Assembly: GCA_900314225.1 (NCBI GenBank)
Contig: OMUM01000062.1
Coordinates: forward strand, 1-8,233
From: an uncultured bacterium
GTDB lineage: Bacteria > Bacillota_I > Bacilli_A > RF39 > UBA660
DNA length: 8,233 nt
Direction: 5' to 3'
A program made the position numbers and the translations under genes. The notes below the pieces were generated by a model that saw only the letters and a program-made list of their open reading frames with translations, was not told where the DNA came from and searched no databases. Every line of letters starts with the position of its first letter. Position 1 is the stretch's first letter. Positions 1-5,397 of this stretch are shown in pieces.

Positions 1-42
1 TTGATTTTTTTCAACAAACTCTCCGTTGAGTTACAAAATTAA
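1..42 (+). CDS. Possible 3' tail of a plus-strand gene (partial)
   Basis: Frame 1 of the plus strand is open from the first base and ends with TAA at 40-42, giving a 13-residue tail (LIFFNKLSVELQN). The stop codon sits at the foot of the hairpin at 38-67, as expected for a gene that ends at a terminator, and the gene would converge on the ABC permease gene. Thirteen codons are too few to name a family, and an open frame this short can occur by chance. Treat it only as a hint that a convergent gene lies outside the window. Confidence 0.25.
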   Translation: MIFFNKLSVELQN

Positions 43-67
43 AAAGGCAATTTGTTTGCCTTTTAAT
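38..67. terminator. Bidirectional intrinsic terminator hairpin
   Basis: The arms 42-50 and 56-64 pair AAAAGGCAA with TTGCCTTTT around a 5-nt loop. The stem extends by three A/T pairs beyond a one-base bulge at 41. On the minus strand the stem ends in CCTTTTTAATTTT, and on the plus strand in CCTTTTAATTATTTTTT, so it can stop transcription from both sides. It lies about 20 bp beyond the stop of the ABC permease gene and would end that operon. Confidence 0.75.
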
Positions 68-86
68 TATTTTTTCATGATTACAA

Positions 87-1676
87 TTATTTATTTACAA
101 TATCTATCTTTTTATAATAACTAACACTTATGAATAGAAAGATAATAGTACAAATTACACTAATAATGATTCCATATATACTAGTTAAGTTTGTGTTAGA
201 TATACTATTAATATAGAAGATATTATTTTCTCTAATAATATTATAATCTAAATAACTTATTGGAAGATATGCTATAAAATATAATACTTTAATTTTTAAA
301 TTATCAAGTATAACCCAAATTAGTATAGATAAAAGTGTTAAAACAGAACAAACACTTGAAGTAACTACTGTATTTTTGAATGTAGCAGATAAAAAATACA
401 TAAATGATAAGAAACATATTACAGGAATACTATGTAATAGCAACTTTCCAAAATACCAAATAAAATAATTAATTTCATGGACTTTTCCACCAATCAATAC
501 TAATTCATTAACAAATAAATCATCGAATCCATAATTTATTCCACTGATTATAAATATAAAAATACTTCCAATAATCCACAATAAGAACATATTAATTATT
601 AAATAGATAAACTTTGATATCAATATTTTTTCTCTTTTCATTGGAACGGTTAATAGTAGTTTGACAGTTCCCTTATCATGTTCACGAGACACAATTCCAC
701 TACAACTAAATATTAAAATAAAACATATAATAAATCCTAAACTTAATCCCTTATTTGTATAGTTCTTAGTATTCAAATATTGTCCATCATATGCCAAATA
801 ATCACCTGGTATCTTTAAATCATGTTTTATTTCTTTCTCATAAGCATATTTTATTATTTTTTCTTGATTTTTATAAATATTCTTTAAGTTGCTGTTCAAT
901 TTTAAAGTATATGAATCACCATTTTTATTTAATACACTATTAGAATTCCATAAATCGTTAAAATACATATATTCTGATACATTTACAACTCTATAATCAT
1001 ACTGTTCATCTATTTTATTTCTTATGATATATTCACAATATTCTTTATATCGGCTATTTGAAACATTTCCAGTTTTTTCACAATTATATTCCATATATTG
1101 ATAAAACTTATTATCCTTAATAATCTTATCATACCTTATAATTTTGGCTTCTACTTTTTTCTTTTTATTTTGATAATCTGCATTTTTGTAAGAGTCTAAA
1201 TAATCAATATAAGCTTCTTTAATAATGTGATATGTATCTAAACTTCCAGTATTTTCATATCTTAAAATATAATTTGAAATTTCATCTTTATCACAGTCAT
1301 CTAATCTGTTTAGTGCATATTTATGTGCAACTTCTTGCATATATACACGTATAAAATACTTTTGCCACATTGTTTCATTATGACCTTTAATAACATTATT
1401 TGTAAGTTTAAAATTTTCATGTACTTCTTCCATAACAGAAACTAAATCTTCATTAAAATCAGAAGGATTTTTTTCATTGTCAGTTTTATATTTATTTATA
1501 ATAGAATTGTACTCTGATTCATGATAAGAAAAAGAATTATCATAAGTGACTCTATTGCCAAATGTTTTCTCAAAAAGAATTAGAAGTAACGATCCAACAA
1601 ATAGAATTAATAAACTAACTATTATTTTTTTTATAGAATAATTCTTAATAAACTCTGCCTTTATTAGTTTACTCAT
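87..1676 (-). CDS. ABC-2 type transporter permease with large extracytoplasmic domain
   Basis: Membrane subunit of an ABC exporter, 529 aa from the chosen start. Residues 18-36 form a first membrane helix, residues 40-308 a long polar and probably extracytoplasmic domain rich in Tyr, Asn and Lys, and the rest holds about five to six helices (near 309-327, 355-378, 407-430, 438-457, 498-520). The cytoplasmic stretch REHDKGTVKLLLTVPMKREK (331-350) is the typical ABC-2 signature that contacts the ATPase. ATG at 1676 is preferred because AAGGTGA lies just upstream. A GTG at 1685 is in frame but falls inside that ribosome binding site. The start overlaps the end of the ATPase gene by 8 nt, so translation is probably coupled. 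The partner looks like a BcrA/LanF-type ATPase, so export of or immunity to a peptide antibiotic is a reasonable guess; the substrate is unknown. Confidence 0.9.
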   Translation of the reverse strand: MSKLIKAEFIKNYSIKKIIVSLLILFVGSLLLILFEKTFGNRVTYDNSFSYHESEYNSIINKYKTDNEKNPSDFNEDLVSVMEEVHENFKLTNNVIKGHNETMWQKYFIRVYMQEVAHKYALNRLDDCDKDEISNYILRYENTGSLDTYHIIKEAYIDYLDSYKNADYQNKKKKVEAKIIRYDKIIKDNKFYQYMEYNCEKTGNVSNSRYKEYCEYIIRNKIDEQYDYRVVNVSEYMYFNDLWNSNSVLNKNGDSYTLKLNSNLKNIYKNQEKIIKYAYEKEIKHDLKIPGDYLAYDGQYLNTKNYTNKGLSLGFIICFILIFSCSGIVSREHDKGTVKLLLTVPMKREKILISKFIYLIINMFLLWIIGSIFIFIISGINYGFDDLFVNELVLIGGKVHEINYFIWYFGKLLLHSIPVICFLSFMYFLSATFKNTVVTSSVCSVLTLLSILIWVILDNLKIKVLYFIAYLPISYLDYNIIRENNIFYINSISNTNLTSIYGIIISVICTIIFLFISVSYYKKIDIVNK

Positions 1677-2628
1677 TCTTTTCACCTTCTAACTTATTCA
1701 TGAATTCTTCTTCTAAAGATATATTTTTATATTTTACTTTTTCAATTCCAAAATCTTCGATAATGGTTCCATGATCAACCATTAAAATTCTATCACAAAT
1801 ATTTTCTATCTCAGGTAAATTATGACTACTTATTAGGATTCCCACATTACTATTCCTACTTAAATTAATCAATAATTCTCTAAGTTGTTTTATACCTATT
1901 GGATCAAGTCCATTAGTGGGTTCATCCAATATTAATAACTTAGGCTTATTAATAAGGGCATTAGCTATTCCTAATCTTTGTTTCATACCTAACGAATAAG
2001 TCTTAACTTTCTTATTTATACTATCATCAAGTTTTACTTCATGAATTACTGCATTCATATATCCAACATCTTTCATATCAAATAAAGTCATTCTTATTTT
2101 TAAGTTCTTTAATCCTGAAATATTTAAATAAAAATCCGGATTTTCTATTACAGAACCTACTACTTTAAGAGCTTCTTCTAGATTATATCTAATATCATTA
2201 CCATCAATTTCTACTTTTCCAGTATCACTATGATATAGTCCTAAAATACATTTCATTAACGTTGTTTTTCCACAACCATTTGGTCCAATTAATCCTACAA
2301 CATCTCCTGAATACAATTCAAAGTTAATATTATTTAATATCTTACTTGTTCCAAAAGATTTTGATAAATTTTTAACTTCAAGAATTCTTTCACCATTATT
2401 ATTTTCTCTCTTTTTAAAATTTCTTTCTCCATTAAGTAATTCTCCAACTGTTATATTAAAAATAGAGGCTATTCTTTTTAATTGTGAAATATCAGGTGCA
2501 TTAATACCTCTTTCCCATTTTGAAACAGAGTTATCTGTAATATCTAATAAATCTCCCAAGTCTTTTTGAGTGAGATTTTTTTCTTTTCTCAATTCAGAAA
2601 TAAATAATCCTATTTTTTCTTGATTCAT
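1669..2628 (-). CDS. XRE helix-turn-helix / ABC transporter ATPase fusion
   Basis: A 319-aa protein combining a regulator and a transporter ATPase. Residues 5-65 are a complete XRE-type HTH domain (TQKDLGDLLDITDNSVSKWE is its core), followed by a short Lys/Asn-rich linker (68-80). The ABC domain has Walker A GPNGCGKT (115-122), an E in place of the Q-loop Gln in VIENP (as in bacitracin/lantibiotic-type ATPases), a signature YSLGMKQR (211-218), Walker B LLILDEP (231-237) and switch His269. ATG at 2628 is chosen because GAGGTGAT precedes it. An in-frame start 12 codons upstream has no ribosome binding site and would lie next to the predicted -10 box. The protein powers the permease encoded downstream and probably binds its own promoter region, where a palindrome abuts the -35 box. 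The motifs make ATPase and DNA-binding competence likely; the signal it senses is unknown. Confidence 0.93.
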   Translation of the reverse strand: MNQEKIGLFISELRKEKNLTQKDLGDLLDITDNSVSKWERGINAPDISQLKRIASIFNITVGELLNGERNFKKRENNNGERILEVKNLSKSFGTSKILNNINFELYSGDVVGLIGPNGCGKTTLMKCILGLYHSDTGKVEIDGNDIRYNLEEALKVVGSVIENPDFYLNISGLKNLKIRMTLFDMKDVGYMNAVIHEVKLDDSINKKVKTYSLGMKQRLGIANALINKPKLLILDEPTNGLDPIGIKQLRELLINLSRNSNVGILISSHNLPEIENICDRILMVDHGTIIEDFGIEKVKYKNISLEEEFMNKLEGEKNE

Positions 2629-2648
2629 ATTTATCACCTCGTATTTTA

Positions 2649-2677
2649 AATATAAAATAAACACTTTATTTTTTCAA
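2649..2677 (-). promoter_or_regulatory. Sigma-A-type promoter of the HTH-ABC operon
   Basis: On the minus strand, TTGAAA (2677-2672) and TATATT (2654-2649) are separated by exactly 17 bp. Each matches the consensus at five of six positions. The -10 box lies 20 bp upstream of the start codon at 2628. Confidence 0.7.
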
Positions 2678-2692
2678 TGACTTGTTAAGTCA
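2678..2692. promoter_or_regulatory. Palindrome abutting the -35 box, candidate operator
   Basis: TGACTT-GTT-AAGTCA is a perfect 6-bp inverted repeat with a 3-bp centre, ending one base from the -35 hexamer of the HTH-ABC promoter. XRE-family regulators often bind such short palindromes at promoters. The encoded HTH domain of the same operon is the natural candidate ligand (inference). Confidence 0.5.
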
Positions 2693-2694
2693 GT

Positions 2695-2720
2695 AAAAAA
2701 AATACCAATATTCTTGGTAT
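2695..2720 (-). terminator. Strong intrinsic terminator upstream of the HTH-ABC operon
   Basis: Read on the minus strand, ATACCAA (2720-2714), a 5-nt loop and TTGGTAT (2708-2702) form a perfect 7-bp stem followed directly by a run of seven more T. It would end transcription arriving from the cysteine-rich protein gene, or from a host gene that lay there before element insertion, and insulates the ABC operon. Confidence 0.75.
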
Positions 2721-2734
2721 CTGGCTTGGTATCT
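2713..2734. repeat. Direct repeat CTTGGTATCT x2 at the terminator
   Basis: CTTGGTATCT occurs at 2713-2722 and again at 2725-2734, 12 bp apart. The first copy contains one arm of the terminator hairpin at 2695-2720. The second copy could pair with the same partner arm, so two alternative hairpins are possible. Confidence 0.6.
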
Positions 2735-2739
2735 AGAAA

Positions 2740-2928
2740 AAAACCAAAGCTTCTAAAACCCTTATAAAATAAAGTGACACTGTCTCTCGACAGTGTCTTC
2801 AGGGGGAAATATCACATACTTCTCATCAACACTGATTCCCTTTATTTACAACGTTTCATTACTGCCCATTACTAACAAAAAAGAACCCAATCTACATAGT
2901 TCACACATAAAAGTGGTTTATTTGTGGT
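2740..2928. other. Noncoding interval with hairpin and short direct repeats; candidate element boundary
   Basis: No convincing open frame or RNA gene is seen here. It contains a perfect hairpin (2776-2797), a 7-bp direct repeat CATTACT at 2857-2863 and 2867-2873 (10-bp spacing), and an 8-bp direct repeat GTGGTTTA at 2913-2920 and 2924-2931 (11-bp spacing). Short direct repeats at helical spacing are typical of arm-type integrase sites, so an attachment region between element and host is possible. No core duplication can be shown because the other end of the element is outside the window. Confidence 0.3.
2776..2797 (-). terminator. Perfect 9-bp hairpin, likely terminator of the Cys-rich protein gene
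   Basis: GACACTGTC (2776-2784) and GACAGTGTC (2789-2797) pair perfectly around a TCTC loop. On the minus strand the stem is followed by ACTTTATTTTA, a moderately T-rich tract, so it could act as a terminator about 130 bp beyond the stop of the upstream gene. On the plus strand no T-run follows. Confidence 0.55.
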
Positions 2929-3396
2929 TTAGTTTTTCTTCCTTGATCCTATGTACTTTCCTGTAGAATAACTAGCACCTGTAATAAGCAATAATAGCGC
3001 TCCGATTTCTAAGTACTTTTCAATACCATCTTCACCAACTGTACCCTTTATATTAGCAGCCAATGAATCCTTAGAAGTTGAATCATCTATATGGAAAATA
3101 TTTCCTTCAGTATCTACATATCCCAAACTATTTCCACCTTCAGAATCATCAGAATCTACAAAATCCTCATCTTCACCATAATATAAGTCACCATTAGCAG
3201 CATCTTCTTCATACGTAGTATAATCAGGTTCATCACATTGACAACTAGGAGATACTTCACCATTATTGCATACATAATGACCACTTTGTCCGCAATAAGC
3301 AACTCCACCGTTGCCTGAACAGCAGCCTCTTTTTGCTTCAACTGAAACGCAAGAAATAGAAATAATTAATATAAGTAAAACTAGTATTCTCTTCAT
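2929..3396 (-). CDS. Small exported Cys-rich protein with C-terminal membrane anchor
   Basis: A 155-aa protein from ATG 3396, which is preceded by GGGAAGTG; an upstream in-frame ATG at 3426 lies next to the -10 box and lacks a binding site. Residues 1-21 form a signal peptide (MKRILVLLILIISISC..., probable cleavage after VEA). Residues 22-54 hold six Cys (25, 26, 35, 43, 52, 54) in an RGCCSGNGGV...VCNNG..SPSC pattern that recurs in secreted bacterial proteins of unknown function. Residues 56-117 are a strongly acidic Asp/Glu-rich linker, and a hydrophobic segment near 128-146 is followed by SRKKN, a typical C-terminal anchor. The predicted result is a surface-displayed disulfide-rich head on an acidic stalk. 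It lies just downstream of the integrase gene but has its own promoter, so it may be cargo of the element. No enzymatic motif is recognised. Confidence 0.85.
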   Translation of the reverse strand: MKRILVLLILIISISCVSVEAKRGCCSGNGGVAYCGQSGHYVCNNGEVSPSCQCDEPDYTTYEEDAANGDLYYGEDEDFVDSDDSEGGNSLGYVDTEGNIFHIDDSTSKDSLAANIKGTVGEDGIEKYLEIGALLLLITGASYSTGKYIGSRKKN

Positions 3397-3426
3397 AATA
3401 CACTTCCCGTTCATTTCATTAAACAT

Positions 3427-3455
3427 ATTATATCATAACAAGTAGAAAAGAGTAA
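3427..3455 (-). promoter_or_regulatory. Promoter of the Cys-rich protein gene
   Basis: A perfect TATAAT lies at 3432-3427 on the minus strand, 17 bp from a weak -35 hexamer TTACTC (3455-3450). The expected start of transcription is about 25 nt before the start codon at 3396. The -35 box overlaps one arm of the integrase terminator, so integrase read-through and this promoter may interfere with each other. Confidence 0.55.
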
Positions 3456-3475
3456 CCCAAATGAATGTGGTTACT
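3445..3475 (-). terminator. Intrinsic terminator of the integrase gene
   Basis: AGTAACC (3451-3457) and GGTTACT (3469-3475) pair over 7 bp around an 11-nt loop. The stem is followed on the minus strand by CTTTTC. The integrase stop codon (3473-3471) lies inside the stem. The T tract is short, so termination may be partial. Confidence 0.55.
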
Positions 3476-4580
3476 CAGAATGCAAATCATCTATTGTATT
3501 AACTATATTATATAAATCACTCTTATAAAAATGTGAGTATGTTCGCAAAGTTTCTTCAATCTTACTATGACCAAGATACTTCGAAACAATAGTAATATTT
3601 GCTCCTCTACTAATAAGTAAACTGGCACAACTGTGCCTAAAATCATGGATACGAATCTTCTTAACACCAGATAATTCACAGTTTCTGTTCTTCCTTATTC
3701 TTACTCTATCAGAAGAAATAGGTTTAAATGAACCTAACACAAACCAACTGACATTAAATCCATATAAATCTTCATTCTCTTTCTTTAATAATTTTAAATC
3801 TCTTATAAGAAAATCTGACAAAGGTAAAGTTCTAATACTACTTTGAGTCTTCGGAGAAGTGACTTTATATGAATTCTTTCCAAAATAATCCTTCACTACA
3901 TTATTTACAATCTTTAACTCTTTACGTTCAAAATCTATGTTATTCCAGCAAAGCCCTCTTAACTCTCCAGATCTTAAACCACAATAATATAATAGTTCAA
4001 AAGTAACCTTATAAAGTAATGTATCTTCTACTGCTATAAATTTCTTGAATTCATCATGTGTATAAAACAACATTTCTTTATTCGCAGGAGAGTTAGGATC
4101 TCTAAAAGGAACTATTCTAGGATATACTTCATTAAAATTAAGTCCATACCATCTAGTAGCAAAATTAAGTAACGACTTTAATAATTTTTGAACATTATTT
4201 CTTGTAGCATCACTTAAGTCACATTCGATCATTTCCTTTCTCCACATACTGTAATGTGTTGAATTGAATTCATTAATCTTAATATTGTCCAAAGATTTAA
4301 GATGCTTATATCTCTCTATATAGGATCGAAGAGTATTATCCTTCACTCTACTTTCATTCTGATAATCGTAATAGCAATTATACAAATCTTTAAAAGTCAT
4401 ATCATAAGCTTTAATATTACCTCTTTGTAACAAAAAACTTTGTTCTGCTTCTATCGCTTCTCGCCTAGTTTTAAATTTAGAAGAAGTGTATTCCTTAACA
4501 TCTCCTTGTAAAGTTTTATATCTTACACGGAAAACCCATCTTCTCCCATCTTTAGTTGGTTCTTTCTGTGCAACACTCAT
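3471..4580 (-). CDS. int: Tyrosine recombinase, phage/ICE-type integrase
   Basis: A 369-aa site-specific recombinase that would catalyse integration and excision of the element. The N-terminal 12-55 region (RRWVFRVRYKTLQGDVKEY...) looks like the AP2-like arm-binding domain of Tn916/phage integrases. A helical core-binding domain covers about 62-165 and the catalytic domain 170-360. All catalytic residues are visible: Arg203 in YCGLRSGEL, Lys244 in SPKTQSSIR, His312 and Arg315 in HDFRH, His338 in YLGHS, and Tyr348 in RTYSHFY. Length is normal for the family. ATG 4580 has AGAGGGTG upstream and overlaps the preceding 83-aa gene by ATGA, which implies translational coupling. The gene sits at the edge of the element with a terminator over its stop codon, as expected for an integrase next to its attachment site. 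Confidence 0.96.
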   Translation of the reverse strand: MSVAQKEPTKDGRRWVFRVRYKTLQGDVKEYTSSKFKTRREAIEAEQSFLLQRGNIKAYDMTFKDLYNCYYDYQNESRVKDNTLRSYIERYKHLKSLDNIKINEFNSTHYSMWRKEMIECDLSDATRNNVQKLLKSLLNFATRWYGLNFNEVYPRIVPFRDPNSPANKEMLFYTHDEFKKFIAVEDTLLYKVTFELLYYCGLRSGELRGLCWNNIDFERKELKIVNNVVKDYFGKNSYKVTSPKTQSSIRTLPLSDFLIRDLKLLKKENEDLYGFNVSWFVLGSFKPISSDRVRIRKNRNCELSGVKKIRIHDFRHSCASLLISRGANITIVSKYLGHSKIEETLRTYSHFYKSDLYNIVNTIDDLHSE

Positions 4581-4828
4581 TTAATCGACACCCTCTTACT
4601 AATATCCATTGCCTTATCAACATCTATACCTAAATATTCTAAAGTCAACAAAGAAGGAATCACCTTACACTTAGAGCTTGGAATTCTCTTACCAGATTTC
4701 TTAACTTGCTCCTCTACTTCTCTTCTTATACCTATTGCAGTATCTCTACCACAATTACATAATTTCTTTATATCATCAGTATTCATCCATACTTTATCAA
4801 TTAAACTACAAACATATTTATAATTCAT
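4577..4828 (-). CDS. Small putative DNA-binding protein, candidate excisionase
   Basis: An 83-aa basic protein. Residues 15-45 (MNTDDIKKLCNCGRDTAIGI...) read as a helix-turn-helix-like segment, followed by a Lys/Arg-rich wing-like stretch (VKKSGKRIPSSKCKVIP) and a helix ending LEYLGID, a pattern common in small excisionase-like proteins and integrase partners of Firmicute elements. ATG 4828 is chosen because GGAGG lies 6 nt before it; an earlier in-frame ATG at 4846 has no binding site. Its TGA stop overlaps the integrase start as ATGA, so both are made from one transcript in a coupled way. Role as recombination directionality factor is inferred from size, fold impression and position; no specific family name can be given. 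Confidence 0.82.
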   Translation of the reverse strand: MNYKYVCSLIDKVWMNTDDIKKLCNCGRDTAIGIRREVEEQVKKSGKRIPSSKCKVIPSLLTLEYLGIDVDKAMDISKRVSIK

Positions 4829-4865
4829 AATGAACCTCCATTTCATAAAATTAAGTTAGGTTATA

Positions 4866-4910
4866 CCGTCAGATATAGTTATTTGCAAGTAAACAAAACT
4901 ATTCTGACGA
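4866..4910. repeat. Long imperfect inverted repeat between 77-aa and 83-aa genes
   Basis: The arm CGTCAGATATAGTT (4867-4880) pairs with AACTATTCTGACG (4897-4909): 13 bp broken by one bulged base at 4874, with a 16-nt loop in which TTG and CAA can pair further. No T-run follows on the minus strand, so it is not a standard terminator. It could be an RNA structure shaping int/xis expression, or a protein binding site. Confidence 0.55.
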
Positions 4911-4928
4911 TACAATAAAACTTTTACT

Positions 4929-5162
4929 TTAATATAAGTAATCTAATAATGTACAATATGTTTCTAATAATTCAAAAACAATATCTCTAAAATCACACTT
5001 ATCGTTAATCATATGTTGTATTTCATCTAAAATAGAAGAAACTTCTACAGTCTTACCATCATAAAAACTTATAGTATTATTAAATTCTTTTAATGCTTCT
5101 ACTAATTCGTCTATACTTTGAGATATAACTAATAGACGAATAAAATCTTGTTCATATCCCAT
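4929..5162 (-). CDS. Small acidic protein of unknown function
   Basis: A 77-aa protein with an excellent ribosome binding site (AAAGGAGG, 8 nt before ATG 5162), which makes it very likely to be translated. It is acidic, predicted mostly helical, with no signal peptide or membrane segment. The alternation of hydrophobic residues in LLVISQSIDELVEALKEF and ILDEIQHMI suggests a compact helical bundle or a coiled coil. I do not recognise a family. It stands between the terminator at 5228-5249 and the xis-like/int pair, about 100 bp before the latter, with a long inverted repeat between them. A regulatory or adaptor role in the element is possible but unsupported. Confidence 0.8.
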   Translation of the reverse strand: MGYEQDFIRLLVISQSIDELVEALKEFNNTISFYDGKTVEVSSILDEIQHMINDKCDFRDIVFELLETYCTLLDYLY

Positions 5163-5227
5163 AATAAATCCTCCTTTACTACTAAAACTAACTAATCCCT
5201 TCTTCTTCTCCTACTACAAACCTCCTA
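5163..5227 (-). promoter_or_regulatory. Purine-rich leader with an orphan Shine-Dalgarno
   Basis: On the minus strand this leader runs from the terminator to the 77-aa gene and is very rich in A and G. Besides the functional AAAGGAGG near 5170-5177, it has a second perfect AGGAGG at 5226-5221 with no usable start codon after it; the nearest TTG is followed at once by TAG. No good promoter is visible here, so expression may depend on read-through of the terminator. Confidence 0.35.
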
Positions 5228-5249
5228 AAAAATCACTTATGTGATTTTT
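5228..5249 (-). terminator. Intrinsic terminator after the recA-like/lipopeptide genes
   Basis: AAAAATCAC (5228-5236) and GTGATTTTT (5241-5249) form a 9-bp perfect stem with a 4-nt loop. On the minus strand the sequence runs into TTTTTT. The stop codon of the 49-codon ORF (5250-5248) forms part of the stem base. It separates the replication genes from the 77-aa/xis/int group. The weaker T-run on the plus side makes reverse activity possible. Confidence 0.8.
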
Positions 5250-5397
5250 AAGGTTTGAAATTGTTAATCTTGTTAACTTTATTATCCTTATTATTAGTAG
5301 AGGGTTTTACCGCTGTTGCAAACTGCCTGTCAGTTTTACCAAATATGGCACAGCTAATCACAATCATTATCAAAAGTGACTTTAAGCATTTCTTCAT
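5248..5397 (-). CDS. Small signal-peptide or lipoprotein-like ORF overlapping the recA-like gene
   Basis: A 49-aa frame starts at ATG 5397, inside the last 44 nt of the recA-like gene in another frame, and stops exactly at the terminator hairpin. Its N-terminus (MKKCLKSLLIMIVISCAIFG) has a textbook export signal: basic start, hydrophobic core, then VISC, which fits a lipobox (VIS|C, Cys16). The remaining 33 residues are polar and rich in Lys and Asn. If lipidated it would be a tiny surface lipoprotein; prophages are known to carry small lipoproteins that block superinfection, though nothing here proves that role. Against it: no clear Shine-Dalgarno precedes 5397, so translation would rely on coupling with the upstream gene or on re-initiation. 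For it: the terminator lies directly at its stop and about 105 nt beyond the recA-like stop. Confidence 0.5.
   Translation of the reverse strand: MKKCLKSLLIMIVISCAIFGKTDRQFATAVKPSTNNKDNKVNKINNFKP

Noticed and set aside
2740..2928. Insertion sequence end suggested by the GACACTGTC inverted repeat
   Set aside because: No transposase frame adjoins it and no partner terminal repeat is seen. A terminator hairpin explains it better.
3156..3341. Minus-strand 61-codon frame rich in Met and Val
   Set aside because: It is an out-of-frame shadow of the Cys-rich protein gene, whose signal peptide, Cys pattern and anchor show the true frame.
4839..4851. 13-mer CATTTCATAAAAT also found at 7726-7738
   Set aside because: Both copies lie upstream of genes, but in an 8-kb sequence this rich in A+T several exact 13-bp matches are expected by chance. 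The copies stand at different distances from their start codons.
5261..5277. TTGTTAA direct repeat and GTTAA/TTAAC palindrome
   Set aside because: They fall inside the 49-codon ORF, where the repeated residues V-N-K-I-N-N in low-GC codons explain the pattern.
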